A stretch of 64,000 bases of DNA, from positions 2,874,501-2,938,500 of the forward strand of contig NZ_CP088252.1 in assembly GCF_021117385.1 (NCBI RefSeq), read 5' to 3'. Below, one piece after another: positions 8,277 through 17,644 of the stretch. Below the pieces are notes generated by a model. That model saw only the letters and a program-made list of their open reading frames with translations. It made no database searches and had not been told where the DNA came from. The stretch is from Frateuria soli (GTDB lineage Bacteria; Pseudomonadota; Gammaproteobacteria; Xanthomonadales; Rhodanobacteraceae). Every line of letters starts with the position of its first letter. Within the stretch, counting starts at the first letter, position 1. The position numbers and the translations under genes were made by a program.

Positions 8277-9704
8277 TCACAGCGCCGACAGGAACGCCAC
8301 GAGGTCGCGCTTCTGCTGCGCGCTCATGTGGACGTGGAAGCGGCTGTCGTAGAAGTCGACGACGTCGGCGAGGGTGGCGGCCGAGCCGTTGTGGAAGTAC
8401 GGCGCGCGGGAAGCCAGGCCGCGCAGGATCGGTCCCTTGAACTTGCCGATATCGGTCCATTTGCCGGTGATCATCGCCAGCCCCGGGTCGGTGGTCTGCA
8501 CACGCTTGCCGGTGGCGAGGCTGGTGAGCGTGTACAGCGGCAGGTCCGGCGTGCGACGGCCGGCATCGGCGATGCCGATGTTCACCGGTAGCGGGACGGA
8601 GTGGTTGCCGATGTTGGGCGCGTTGTGGCAACTGCTGCAGCTGCCGCGGATGACCGTCTTGCCGGTGACGTCGTTCAGTCCCGCGACGCCGGTGATGTCG
8701 ATGCGCATCGAGTTGAACAGCTTCTCGCCGCGGGCGATCGTCGCGCGGGCGCGTCCGCGACGGTCGCTGCCGGACTGCCCGGGATCGTCCCAGCTGTCGA
8801 ACAGGTGCATGGCCCTTTCGTCGAACGCATCGCCGGTCGGGTCGTTGCCGAGCGTGTCGTTGATGCCGACCCAGAAGCGCTGCAGGGCGAGGATGGCGGG
8901 GCCGCCCAGGGCATCGGCCTCGTTGAGGCGGCCGGCATCCCTGTCGTCCACCTGCGCGGTGACCAGGTGCAGCTCGAACTCGACGATGCTGTCGATGATC
9001 GCGTCGGCCGGCGCGCGCGAGGCCTGCTCGTGGCCGAGGATGGCGTTGCGCGCCTGCCGGGCCAGGCTGCTGCGCAGGTTCTGCACGTCGATGCCCGCGT
9101 CCATCGGCGGATTGAACGGGGTGAATGTCTCGCGACCCTCCCACATCACGGCGGTAAGCCAGATCAGGTTGGTCGAGGGCAGCGGGCGGCGGAACAGCGA
9201 AAGCTCGCGCGCACTGGCATAGCCGTAGGGATCGTCCACCGCGCTGAGGCGGAACTGGGCGTTGGCCGGAATCGGCATCCCGACGCGGATCAGCCCGCGG
9301 TCGAGCAGCAGGGCGTAGGCGCTGCGGCGGGCTTCCAGGGACGAGACATCGGCCAGCGGCGAGACCGCGCCGTCGACCCGTGCGAAGACCGGATCCATGC
9401 CGCTGGTGCGCTCGAAACGCTGGCGCAGTTCCTGCGGCGTGACCGACCAGCCCTGTGCCTGGCGGTGGCAGGAATCACAGCTGCGGCCATTGCTGCCCAG
9501 GCCCTGGAAGAACGCATTGTTGCGGTCGATGCGGCCGCCGGGCGTGGTGGTCTGCACCCAGCCGGAGGCATCGGGCGTGGACAGCGGGTTTGCCGGGGAG
9601 GGTTCGGCCTGCCGGGCCTGGCTGGCGCCGACGCCGAGCAGCAACACGGCAAGGGTGGCCAGTCGCCGGGTGGCGACGGGTCGGAGAGTCTGGTGGTCGG
9701 ACAT
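8277..9704 (-). CDS. Secreted di-heme cytochrome c, peroxidase/MauG-like
   Basis: 475 residues from the ATG at 9704 ([10 protein letters not shown]), followed by a signal peptide ending near GASQARQA. Two covalent heme motifs are present: CDSCH (Cys76) and CSSCH (Cys356). The first heme domain carries [19 protein letters not shown]. The second is followed by [10 protein letters not shown] and [20 protein letters not shown], the C-terminal signature of bacterial cytochrome c peroxidase/MauG-type proteins. It should act in the periplasm in peroxide reduction or oxidation of an unknown substrate. The spacing between hemes (280 residues) is longer than in classical CcpA. It is transcribed ahead of the mddA-like gene. 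Confidence 0.85.
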   Translation of the reverse strand: MSDHQTLRPVATRRLATLAVLLLGVGASQARQAEPSPANPLSTPDASGWVQTTTPGGRIDRNNAFFQGLGSNGRSCDSCHRQAQGWSVTPQELRQRFERTSGMDPVFARVDGAVSPLADVSSLEARRSAYALLLDRGLIRVGMPIPANAQFRLSAVDDPYGYASARELSLFRRPLPSTNLIWLTAVMWEGRETFTPFNPPMDAGIDVQNLRSSLARQARNAILGHEQASRAPADAIIDSIVEFELHLVTAQVDDRDAGRLNEADALGGPAILALQRFWVGINDTLGNDPTGDAFDERAMHLFDSWDDPGQSGSDRRGRARATIARGEKLFNSMRIDITGVAGLNDVTGKTVIRGSCSSCHNAPNIGNHSVPLPVNIGIADAGRRTPDLPLYTLTSLATGKRVQTTDPGLAMITGKWTDIGKFKGPILRGLASRAPYFHNGSAATLADVVDFYDSRFHVHMSAQQKRDLVAFLSAL

Positions 9705-9852
9705 GTAGTGGTCCCCGTATCGGTCGTGCCGGGATGGGAAGCGGCGTGGCACGACGAGGAACACCGGGGCACGGCGAAGTGCGACATGGAGTGGCGGTTC
9801 GGGTGGTTGCCGGGCAGGTCGGGCCCCGGCTGCCTGAGGGTTCCAGGCCGGG

Positions 9853-12528
9853 CTATCTGGCGTTTTTCGTACCGGCACCGGCGCGCCACTGCGCGAGTCG
9901 GGCTCCGACCGGCCAGCCGCGGATACGGCCAAGGGCGGCGTCGAAGGCTGGGGTATCGACCGCAGCGGCGTGCCCCGGACCTGGGGTCCTGGCCGCTAGC
10001 GTGAGCTGGGCCTCCAGCCGCCAGGGGTGGCTGGACGGCGCCTGCGCGCGGTCCAGCGCGGCGATCAGTTGGCGCGCGGTGCGTGCGGCGGCGTCATCGT
10101 GGCCCAAGGCGCTGGCCAGACGCGTGGCCTCGACCAGGTAGAGCGGCCAGGACAACGGATCATCGGTGTGCACGCGAGCGTTCCACGCGGCGGTCCTGGC
10201 GTAGGCCGCGCCTGCGCCCGCGCGGTCCCCCGCGGCAGCCAGTGCGCGTCCGCGCACGATGACCGCCAGTGCGAGCGTCACCTCGCGGCTACGGTCGCAG
10301 GTGGCGGCGTCGGCCTGGGCCTGCGCCGCGGCGGCAGCGGCGACCCGCGGCTGGTGCAGCAGCAACTGCGCGCGCGCCTGCTGCAGTTCGCTCCAGGCGA
10401 CCGGGCAGCGCGGCGCCTTGCGCGCGTGCTGCGCGTCGAGCAGCGCCCGTGTCCGGGCCAGCGCGTCGGCGGCGTTCTCGCGCGCGAGCAGCACGTCGAT
10501 GCGCTGCACGCGCGGCTCCAGCGGCTTCCGGCGCAGGCTGTCGCCTAGCGAGTCGACCAGTGCCTGGGCCTTGACCGCGTCCGCCTCGGCGACATCGAGC
10601 TCGCCGCGATAGAGCGCGATCTTCGACTGCAGTTCGAACGTGTTGGCCAGGCTCATCGGGGTGGCGCCGCGCAGCTTGCGCGCCAGCGCCTCGTCGGCCA
10701 GCGCGCGTGCCTCGGCGATGCGGTCGGCGTCGAGCAGCACGCTGGCCAGATCATGGGTGGCAAAGCGCAGTTGGTCGCAACGCAGGCCCGCGGCGCAGTC
10801 GGCGCGGTAGGTGGCGATCATCTGTCGCCCGTAGGCCACCGCGGGGGCCATGTGCCCGCGACCGTCCTCGACCGCCATCGCGATCTTCAGCAGTTCGCTC
10901 CGCGGGACATCGGGCGGCAGCCGCCGTGGCGGGATGGCCAACAGCGGGGCCAGCCGCTGCGCGGCCTCGTCGTAGTTGCCGCGACGGACCAGCGTGCGCA
11001 CCAGTCCCATGCCTGTCTGTACGCGCACGGACGAGGCCTCGGGGAGCTCCACGGCGCTCGCAGCGGCGGCGCGCAGCAGCTTCTCCGAATGTTCCGGATC
11101 ACCCATGTCGCGCAGGACGTTGCCGAGCGTGTAGAGCAGCTCGGCATGCAGGTCCGGCTGGTCGCGCAAATCCCGGGGCAGGCTTTCGGCGGCGTGGTAG
11201 ACCAGGGTCGGCACGTCGGGGCGCTGGCTGGCGGGGACGTCCGGCGCGGTGCTGCCGAGCAGGTCCACGACGAAATCGCGGATCGCCTCCGCCCGCTGCG
11301 CCTCGTGGCGCGCCGCGCGCGCCTGCCACAGTGCGGCCGGGAGCGACACCAGGATGGCCAGCAGGAACGCCGCGGTGATCGCCACGCCGACGCGGTGCCG
11401 CGCCGCGAACTTGCCCGCGCGGTACCGGCGCGAGGGCGGGTGCGCCTGCACCGGTTCGCTGTCCAGGTGGCGCGCGATGTCCTCGGCCAGCGCGCCGGCG
11501 GAGGCGTAACGCCGCTCCGGCTCGGGGCAGGCGGCCTTCAGCACGATGTTGTCCAGATCGCCGCGCAGTCTGCGCCGGATCGGCGCGACCGCCGCAGGCG
11601 AGCGCGTGAGGCCATAGGCCTCGGCGAGGGTCGGGGTGTCGGTGCGCGAGGGTGGCGTGCTGGTGGCGCCGGCCGCGCGACGGCGGCCACTGACCAGCTC
11701 GTCCAGCAGGACGCCCAATGCATAGACGTCGGTGGCGGTCGTGACCGGTTGCTGGGCGAACTGCTCCGGCGCGGCGTAGGCCGGGGTGAGCGCGAGGTGC
11801 CGGGTACGCGTGGCCTCGTCGATGTCCTCGTCGAGCAACTTGGCGATGCCGAAGTCCAGCAGTTTGACGTCGCCCTCGGCGGTGACCAGCACGTTGGAGG
11901 GCTTGAGGTCGCGGTGCACGATCAGCGCGCGGTGGGCGGTCTCGACCGCGCGGCAGACCATGAGGAACAGGACCAGCCGCTGGCGCAGGGCCAGCCGCCG
12001 CTCGCGCGCGTAGTGCGTGATCGGCTGGCCGTCGACCAGTTCCAGCGCGATGTAGGCCTGGCCGGCCTCGGTGATGCCACCCTCGATCAGGCGCGCGATG
12101 CCCGGGTGGCGCAGTCGCGCCAGCGCCTCGCGCTCGCGGCGGAACTGGCGCTGCGCATCGGCGGTGTAGAGGCCGCGCGCGAGCAGCTTGATCGCCACTT
12201 CCTGGCGCACGCCCTCGCTCGAGCGGAAGGCGCGGAACACGGTCGAGGAACCACCCTCGCCCAGTACCTGGACCAGTTCGAACGAGCCGATGGTACTGCC
12301 CGCGGGGAGCGCGTCGGCGACGCTCGCATCGCCGATCGCCTGCGCGGCGCGGGCGGCATCGCCGGTGGAGAGCAGCTCGCCTTCGGCGGCATCGGCGGCG
12401 AGCATGCGTTCGAGCTGCGCGCGCAGCCCCGGGTCGGGGCAGCGCTCGGCCAGCAGACGCGCACGCGCGGCCGCCGGCAGCGGAAGGACCGTTTCGAACA
12501 GCTCGCGCAACGACGGTAGGGATGCCAT
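9853..12528 (-). CDS. Transmembrane Ser/Thr protein kinase with C-terminal helical repeat sensor
   Basis: 891 residues from the ATG at 12528, which has AGGAG 7 bases upstream. A short N-terminal region (1-75) precedes the kinase domain: glycine loop LGEGGSSTVF, catalytic Lys114 in VAIK, HRDLKPSN (Asp207), DFG (Asp225) and AYAAPEQ. It is a Hanks-type kinase with all key residues. One membrane helix follows near 380-400 (GVAITAAFLLAILVSLPAALW). The remaining 490 residues are Ala/Leu/Arg-rich helical, TPR-like and predicted periplasmic. The gene lies just downstream of an ECF sigma factor gene; in Xanthomonas such kinases (PknS type) phosphorylate and activate the paired sigma factor (EcfK type). 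Confidence 0.92.
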   Translation of the reverse strand: MASLPSLRELFETVLPLPAAARARLLAERCPDPGLRAQLERMLAADAAEGELLSTGDAARAAQAIGDASVADALPAGSTIGSFELVQVLGEGGSSTVFRAFRSSEGVRQEVAIKLLARGLYTADAQRQFRREREALARLRHPGIARLIEGGITEAGQAYIALELVDGQPITHYARERRLALRQRLVLFLMVCRAVETAHRALIVHRDLKPSNVLVTAEGDVKLLDFGIAKLLDEDIDEATRTRHLALTPAYAAPEQFAQQPVTTATDVYALGVLLDELVSGRRRAAGATSTPPSRTDTPTLAEAYGLTRSPAAVAPIRRRLRGDLDNIVLKAACPEPERRYASAGALAEDIARHLDSEPVQAHPPSRRYRAGKFAARHRVGVAITAAFLLAILVSLPAALWQARAARHEAQRAEAIRDFVVDLLGSTAPDVPASQRPDVPTLVYHAAESLPRDLRDQPDLHAELLYTLGNVLRDMGDPEHSEKLLRAAAASAVELPEASSVRVQTGMGLVRTLVRRGNYDEAAQRLAPLLAIPPRRLPPDVPRSELLKIAMAVEDGRGHMAPAVAYGRQMIATYRADCAAGLRCDQLRFATHDLASVLLDADRIAEARALADEALARKLRGATPMSLANTFELQSKIALYRGELDVAEADAVKAQALVDSLGDSLRRKPLEPRVQRIDVLLARENAADALARTRALLDAQHARKAPRCPVAWSELQQARAQLLLHQPRVAAAAAAQAQADAATCDRSREVTLALAVIVRGRALAAAGDRAGAGAAYARTAAWNARVHTDDPLSWPLYLVEATRLASALGHDDAAARTARQLIAALDRAQAPSSHPWRLEAQLTLAARTPGPGHAAAVDTPAFDAALGRIRGWPVGARLAQWRAGAGTKNAR

Positions 12529-12674
12529 GACGCCTCTCCTCGCCCTGCCTCTTCCATGAACCCCGGTTGGGGATGGTTTGCGACCCGGCCCCCCTTCCGG
12601 GGCATCCCGCACGGCACGAAGCCGCCGCGCCCGGCCCCGCCCTTCTGCTTCCGCCCGCTGAGGGGGCGCGCGAG

Positions 12675-13205
12675 TCAGTCCATGCGCGCCTTGATGAAGG
12701 CGCGCGCGAAGCGCCAGTCGCGGTCGATGGTGCGCCGGCACAGGCCCAGCGCTTCGCCGACCTGTTCCAGGCTGAGCCCGGCGAAGAAGCGCAGTTCGAC
12801 CACCTGGGCGGCGCGCGCGTCGGTCCGCTCGAGTTCGTCCAGTGCGGCATCCAGCGCCAGCGCCTGTTCGGCCGTGTCGAGTGCGAGCTTCAGCGCCTGG
12901 TCGTCCAGCGTGACGCGCTGCCACTGCCCGCCGGCGCACAGGCGCAGGCGATCGCGCGCGCGGTTGATCAGCAGGTGGCGCATGGCGCGCGCGGCGTAGC
13001 TGAAGAACTGTGCCGGGTGCTCGAACTGCAGGCCCTCGCGCTGGCCCATGCGCAGGTACAGCTCGTGCACCAGTTCGGTGGTGTCGAGGGTGGCATTACG
13101 GCTGCTGGCCAGCTGTCTGGCCGCCATTGCCTTCAGGCGCGCGTAGACCGTGACGAACAGTGCCTCGGCCGAAGGGTCGAGCGGCATCTGCCGTAGATCT
13201 GGCAT
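12675..13205 (-). CDS. ECF-type RNA polymerase sigma factor paired with the kinase (TIGR02999-like)
   Basis: 176 residues. Region 2 is seen in LDTTELVHELYLRM and FFSYAARAMRHLLINRARDR (about 40-85), and region 4 in VVELRFFAGLSLEQVGEALG followed by RRTIDRDWRFARAFI (about 135-175). This matches the ECF subfamily often encoded beside Ser/Thr kinases and lacking an anti-sigma partner. No anti-sigma gene is seen here either, so control by phosphorylation through the downstream kinase is the likely mechanism (inference). The two genes are 146 bases apart on the same strand. Confidence 0.9.
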   Translation of the reverse strand: MPDLRQMPLDPSAEALFVTVYARLKAMAARQLASSRNATLDTTELVHELYLRMGQREGLQFEHPAQFFSYAARAMRHLLINRARDRLRLCAGGQWQRVTLDDQALKLALDTAEQALALDAALDELERTDARAAQVVELRFFAGLSLEQVGEALGLCRRTIDRDWRFARAFIKARMD

Positions 13206-13310
13206 GGCGAAGTACCCCCACGGATGCAGGCCTTCAACGGGGGAATGGTACGCCTGTGCAGTCGGGGTGGAGCGGGCCGGACCGGGAGGCGGGCCATGCG
13301 CGTGGCGGCG

Positions 13311-13333
13311 CCCTCTTCCCCTGCGGGGAAGGG
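13311..13333. repeat. Half-element hairpin of the CCCTCTCCCC family
   Basis: CCCTCTTCCCC, a 2-base loop and CGGGGAAGGG form one hairpin related to the ends of the paired-hairpin elements. It lies between the 3' end of hemY and the sigma factor gene (13206-13367), where it may help end hemY transcripts. I see no gene in this spacer. Confidence 0.4.
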
Positions 13334-13367
13334 ACCGGCGGGCAAGTCGCGCGCCGGTTGCCTGCGG

Positions 13368-14624
13368 TCAGGGCCGCAACCGCGGCATGCCGTGCTCGTC
13401 ACGCTCTTCCACCGCCAGCGAGCGTGTGTCCGGATGCGACAGCCGGCTGTCGCGCGGCAGGTCGAGCGTGGCATCGCCGCGAGTGAGCGCCAGTGCGTTG
13501 CGGTAGCAGCGCTGGGCGAGCGGGATGTCGCCCTGACCGACACAGGCCTCGCCCATGGCTTCCCAGGCGCCGGGACCGGGCGCGATGGCGAGCGCGCGCT
13601 CGAGGTAGGTGCGCGCCTTGCCCCACAGTTGCTGGCGCACGCACATGCGGCCCAGCGCGAGCAGCAGGCCGGGGTCGTTCGGGTGGGCGTCGAGCCAGGC
13701 CTCCGCGCGGCGCAGGCGGGCGTCGAGGTCGTCGCCGTCGAGGGTGCCCCAGGTTTCGGCCAGTTGGGGCGACCACTCGCGGCGCAGCGCCGATTCCAGT
13801 TCGTCCATCGCCGGCAGCGCCTGGCCGAAGGCGGCGGCGCGACGGGCGTAGGCGTCGATCACTGCGGGTGCACGGCGCTGGCCCTTGGGCAGTTGCGACC
13901 ACAACGTGTTGAGCGCCTGGCCATCGGGCGCGGCGAGGATGGCGGCCACCAGGACCCGGGTCTCCAGCGCGGCATAACGCTGCGTGCCGAGCGCGCCACT
14001 TTTCTGCAGCGGCTCAAGTGCCGCCAGCGCGCGTCGCGGTTCGCCGGCGGCGAGCGCGGCCAGGGCCAGTTCGTGCCAGCCGCCAGGGGTGAGGCTGCCG
14101 CTGCCGGCTTCCGGATTCAGCAGCGCAAGGGCTTCGGCCGCCTTGCCGTCACGACGCAGCACGCGCGCACGCACGACGCGGGCGGCCTGCGGCGCGGCCT
14201 GGCCCGCACGGTTGAGCGTTTCCAGCGCACGGGCCGGCTCGCCCCGACGCGAGGCGGCCTCGGCGGAGGCCAGCAACGCGGGGCCGCGCAGCGCGTCCAG
14301 GCGGGCGGCGCGCTCCAGGTCGCGCTCGGCTTCGCCGTGGCGGCCCTCCATCAGCGCGACCAGGCCGCTGCCCAGGCGCTGCCGGCTGACTCGTCGATGC
14401 CGGCGCGACATCGCCCCGAACGGCCAGCGCGCCAGCCGCCACAGGCCGGCGAGGATCACCCCGGCCAGCAACACGATGGCCAGCGCGACCACCACGGTGG
14501 TTTCCACGCGCCAGCCGCGCAGGCGCACCAGCACGTAACCCGGGTCCTCGGCGACCCAATGCCAGCCGAACGCGGCCAGCGCCGCGACCACGATCAGCAA
14601 CAACAGCCAGCGCCAGAGCTTCAC
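13368..14624 (-). CDS. hemY: HemY, TPR-repeat inner-membrane protein of heme biosynthesis locus
   Basis: 418 residues starting at GTG, overlapping the hemX stop by 4 bases (GTGA). Two membrane helices occupy about 5-25 and 42-65 (LLLLIVVAALAAFGWHW, VVVALAIVLLAGVILAGLW), followed by a soluble region built of TPR-like helical repeats. Length and layout fit the proteobacterial HemY_N family, which is not the protoporphyrinogen oxidase also called HemY. It is co-encoded with hemD and hemX; its role in porphyrin metabolism is not firmly known. Translational coupling to hemX is likely. Confidence 0.93.
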   Translation of the reverse strand: MKLWRWLLLLIVVAALAAFGWHWVAEDPGYVLVRLRGWRVETTVVVALAIVLLAGVILAGLWRLARWPFGAMSRRHRRVSRQRLGSGLVALMEGRHGEAERDLERAARLDALRGPALLASAEAASRRGEPARALETLNRAGQAAPQAARVVRARVLRRDGKAAEALALLNPEAGSGSLTPGGWHELALAALAAGEPRRALAALEPLQKSGALGTQRYAALETRVLVAAILAAPDGQALNTLWSQLPKGQRRAPAVIDAYARRAAAFGQALPAMDELESALRREWSPQLAETWGTLDGDDLDARLRRAEAWLDAHPNDPGLLLALGRMCVRQQLWGKARTYLERALAIAPGPGAWEAMGEACVGQGDIPLAQRCYRNALALTRGDATLDLPRDSRLSHPDTRSLAVEERDEHGMPRLRP

Positions 14625-15712
14625 GGCCGCCGCCCCGTGCTGGTGGCGGGGGCCGGCGTGGCGTCGACCGCCTTGAGCGCGTGCACCGCGCGCAGGTTGC
14701 GCAGCTCGGCCAGCGCGGCGCCCAGTTGCACGGGCGTGGCGGGCTTGAGGTTGCCGGCGAGGGTCTCCAGTTGCGCCTTCACGTGCGTCACGCCCGGATC
14801 GGCGGCGTCGAACTGCGCGGCCACGCTGGCCTGCGCCCGCAGGATGGCGGCGTGGGCGGCGTCGACGTCGGCGGCGAGCAGCGCCGCCTGCGCCTGGGCG
14901 AGGTCCAGCGCGGTCAGCTCGCGCGCAAGGCGGGCATCCGCTACCGCCAGCGGCGCGCCGTTATCGCGCTGCACGTTGACCACGCTACCCAGCGCATGAC
15001 GGATGCGCGACCAGGCGCCCGGGCTGGCCGGCTGGGCGGCGGCGTCCTCACGCTTGAGCGGGAGCGTGCCGACTGCGGTCCGAAGCTGCTGCAGGGTCTC
15101 GACCGCACGGGTGCGCGGCACGCTCTGTTCCAGCGCCTCGCGCTCGGCCGCGATGCTCTGCCGCACGCCGGAGAAGGCGCCGTCGTTGACCGCGGCGAGC
15201 GCCTGGTCGGCCAGGCCGTAGGCGGCCGCCGCGCCCTGCGCGTCATGGAACAGCACGTAGCGCTGCTGGCCCATGCGCAGCAGCGTTTCGGTCTCGTCCA
15301 ACAGCATCGCGTCATGACCGGAGAGACTCTTTTCCGATAGCTTGGCGACCGCATCCTCGAGGTTGCGCACGCGCTCGGACTGGCCCAGCAGTTCCTCGCG
15401 CAGGCTGCGATTGACCTGCTCGGCGTCGCCCAGGCGCTGGCGCAGCGAGGAGCGCTCGTCGCCCAGCGTGGTGAGCGTCTCTTCCAGTTGCCCCACGCGC
15501 TGGTCGAGCTGGTCGCCGGCAGCGCCCTGCATCTGCTGCCACTGGCGCCAGGCGACGTAGGCGGCCAGGCCGAGCGCGAGCAGGGCGATCAGCAGCGCGA
15601 GGGCCAGCGTGCCGCCACGGCGCGGAGCCGGTGCGGGCGCGGGGCGCGGAACGGGCGCGGCGGCTGGCACCGGCGCGGCGGGACGATCGGAAGCGAGGTC
15701 GTCTTGGTTCAT
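14621..15712 (-). CDS. hemX: HemX, putative uroporphyrinogen-III C-methyltransferase-like membrane protein
   Basis: 363 residues from the ATG at 15712 (MNQDDLAS); an ATG 9 bases upstream is an equal alternative, as neither has a good ribosome-binding site. A Pro/Ala-rich cytoplasmic stretch (10-32) leads into one membrane helix (about 35-56), a coiled coil (about 65-125, LDQRVGQLEETLTTLGDER) and a helical domain. This matches HemX. Despite its common annotation it lacks the SAM-binding fold of CysG, so the enzyme name is doubtful. It follows hemD and overlaps hemY. Confidence 0.9.
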   Translation of the reverse strand: MNQDDLASDRPAAPVPAAAPVPRPAPAPAPRRGGTLALALLIALLALGLAAYVAWRQWQQMQGAAGDQLDQRVGQLEETLTTLGDERSSLRQRLGDAEQVNRSLREELLGQSERVRNLEDAVAKLSEKSLSGHDAMLLDETETLLRMGQQRYVLFHDAQGAAAAYGLADQALAAVNDGAFSGVRQSIAAEREALEQSVPRTRAVETLQQLRTAVGTLPLKREDAAAQPASPGAWSRIRHALGSVVNVQRDNGAPLAVADARLARELTALDLAQAQAALLAADVDAAHAAILRAQASVAAQFDAADPGVTHVKAQLETLAGNLKPATPVQLGAALAELRNLRAVHALKAVDATPAPATSTGRRP

Positions 15713-15786
15713 GCGCGCCATGCTAGCAGCCCGCATGGCGGGGTTCGCATGGCGGGCGTGAAGCGTGGGCCGGACTCCCGCAGACG

Positions 15787-16539
15787 TCAGCGGGCGGCGG
15801 CGAGAAGGTCGGCGGGCCGGGCCGAAGCGGCACGGCGCACGTGGCCGAATCCAGCCGCACGGGCGGCGGCCTCCAGGCGCTCGCTGCTGACGATGGCGAC
15901 GGCGTGGCTCAGGCGTGTCCACGCCTCCGGCGGCAGGGCTTCCCGGAGGTTGGCCAACGCCTGCGCACTGGAGAGCAGCACGCGGGCACTGGAGCGCAGT
16001 TGCCCGACGGCCTCGACATGCCGGCGATCCAGCCGCGGCGCCGTGCGTCGATAGACCCACACTTCGCGCAGCCGCGCGCCTCCATCGACCAGGCGCTGTT
16101 GCAGCACTCCGCGCCCACCGGGGGCGCCGACCAGCGCCACGCCCCGTCCCCGTACATCGCGCAGCGCGGGCAGGTCGAGCAGGCCTTCGCTGTCCTGCTG
16201 ACGCGTGGGCGCCTGCGCGGCGAGGCCATGGCGGCGCAATGCGGCGGCGGTGCCCTGCCCCACCGCCAGCACCGTGGCGCGTGTGCGCAGCGGCGTCAAC
16301 GTGGCGGCGAAGCGCACCGCGGCGGGGCTGGTGAACAGCACCAGGTCGTCCTGGCGCAGGGCCTCGCACAACGCGGTGCGCGCGCCGTCCCTGCCCTCGC
16401 GCAAGGCCATTCCGGGCAGCAGCAGCGGCACCCCGCCGCGCGCGCGCACCTGGCGCGCGAAGCCCGAGGCGGTGCCGGCGGGCCGGGTGATGACGATCAC
16501 CCGCCCTTCGAGGTCGCCGGAGGTGGAAGCGTGTGGCAC
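15787..16539 (-). CDS. hemD: Uroporphyrinogen-III synthase
   Basis: 250 residues, GTG start. It closes the linear tetrapyrrole hydroxymethylbilane to uroporphyrinogen III, the branch point to heme and siroheme. The weakly conserved family pattern is visible: VIVITRPAGTASGFARQVR at the N-terminus, DLVLFTSPAAVRFAA, VLAVGQGTAAALRRHG and the late SAQALANLREALP. It is first in a hemD-hemX-hemY operon. Unlike E. coli, hemC is not adjacent; the gene upstream is a divergent thioesterase. Confidence 0.93.
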   Translation of the reverse strand: MPHASTSGDLEGRVIVITRPAGTASGFARQVRARGGVPLLLPGMALREGRDGARTALCEALRQDDLVLFTSPAAVRFAATLTPLRTRATVLAVGQGTAAALRRHGLAAQAPTRQQDSEGLLDLPALRDVRGRGVALVGAPGGRGVLQQRLVDGGARLREVWVYRRTAPRLDRRHVEAVGQLRSSARVLLSSAQALANLREALPPEAWTRLSHAVAIVSSERLEAAARAAGFGHVRRAASARPADLLAAAR

Positions 16540-16607
16540 CGCGCAACCCGTTCAGTCGAGACAGGCGGCCAGTGTAAGCCGCTCGCTACACTTGCCGCTT
16601 TCCACCC

Positions 16608-17096
16608 GTGTGCCGCGTTGTGACCGCCGATTCCCGATTGCTTGCCGACGACCTGCTCCGCTTCATCCGCGACAGGATCCCGCTCGCCCGCGCCATGGAC
16701 CTGCGCCTGCACGGTTACGGCCCGGACGGGCTCGTGCTGGCCGCGCCGCTGGCGCCCAACGTCAACGACAAGGGCTGCGCCTTCGGCGGCAGTCTGGCCA
16801 GCCTGATGACGCTGGCCGGCTGGGCGCTGGTCGAACTCGAACTCGAACGGCGCGGCGAGGACTGCGACGTGTTCGTCGGCGACTCGCACGTGCGCTACCT
16901 GGAGCCGGTATGGGAGGACTTCCACGCCGCGGCGCGGCTGGCCGAGGGCGCGGACTTCGCGACCTTCTTCGACACGCTGGCCGAGCGCGGCAAGGCACGC
17001 ATCGACGTGCGTTGCGAGGTGCCCGGCCGTGGCGGGCGTCCGGCCGCCACGCTGGAGGCGCGCTTCGTCGCGAAGCGGCGGGCTGGGGCACAATGA
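16608..17096 (+). CDS. Hotdog-fold thioesterase, YiiD C-terminal domain-like
   Basis: 162 residues from a GTG at 16608; a second GTG at 16620 is equally plausible and neither has a clear ribosome-binding site. The middle of the protein (NVNDKGCAFGGSLASLMTLAGWALVE) matches the putative thioesterase domain found at the C-terminus of YiiD (PF09500 type), in which a GG-S turn starts the central hotdog helix. The substrate is unknown, probably an acyl-CoA. It is divergent from hemD and followed 26 bases later by a lipoprotein gene. Confidence 0.82.
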   Translation: MCRVVTADSRLLADDLLRFIRDRIPLARAMDLRLHGYGPDGLVLAAPLAPNVNDKGCAFGGSLASLMTLAGWALVELELERRGEDCDVFVGDSHVRYLEPVWEDFHAAARLAEGADFATFFDTLAERGKARIDVRCEVPGRGGRPAATLEARFVAKRRAGAQ

Positions 17097-17122
17097 AGGC
17101 CTGTTTCCGGAGGGAATCCGCC

Positions 17123-17536
17123 ATGCGTCGCTATATGTTCCCACTGCTCGCGCTCGTCGCGATGCTCTGCGCCGGCTGCGCGACCGACCAGCGCAACCAG
17201 GCGCTGATCACCACGCTCAACGCCTACGCCAGCACCCTGCGTTGGGGCGATTTCCAGAGCGCGCGGCAGTTCGTCGATCCGAAGGTGCGCGAGGCCCATC
17301 CGCTCAGTCCGCTGGACCTGTCGCGCTACGAGCAGGTGCGCGTGACCGGCTACGACGAGGGCGCCGGTGCCGTGCCGGACGGCGAGAACCAGGTGCGGCA
17401 GGTGGTCCAGATCAGCCTGGTGAACGTGAACACGCAGTCCGAGCGGACGGTGGTCGACCGGCAGAGCTGGCGCTATGACCCGGAGAAGAAGCGCTGGTGG
17501 CTGATGAGCGGGTTGCCGGACATCACGCGGGAGTGA
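17123..17536 (+). CDS. Small predicted lipoprotein
   Basis: 137 residues from the ATG at 17123, which has GGAGG upstream. A short signal peptide (MRRYMFPLLALVAMLCAGC) ends in CAGC, an imperfect lipobox with Cys in place of Leu at -3. The mature part begins ATDQRNQALITTLNAYASTLRW and is a single alpha/beta domain rich in Arg/Glu, with a C-terminal RQSWRYDPEKKRWWLMSGLP. I do not recognise a named family. NTF2-like folds have similar size and an amphipathic first helix, but this is only a guess. Confidence 0.8.
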   Translation: MRRYMFPLLALVAMLCAGCATDQRNQALITTLNAYASTLRWGDFQSARQFVDPKVREAHPLSPLDLSRYEQVRVTGYDEGAGAVPDGENQVRQVVQISLVNVNTQSERTVVDRQSWRYDPEKKRWWLMSGLPDITRE

Positions 17537-17644
17537 GTCCGCTCGCTCTCCCTCGCGGCAAAAGGGCGCCGGAGCGTGGCGGCCTTTGCGCCCGCCGCCA
17601 CCCTCCCGGATAATCGCCGGTTTGCGCATCCGGCCAGGCCTGCC

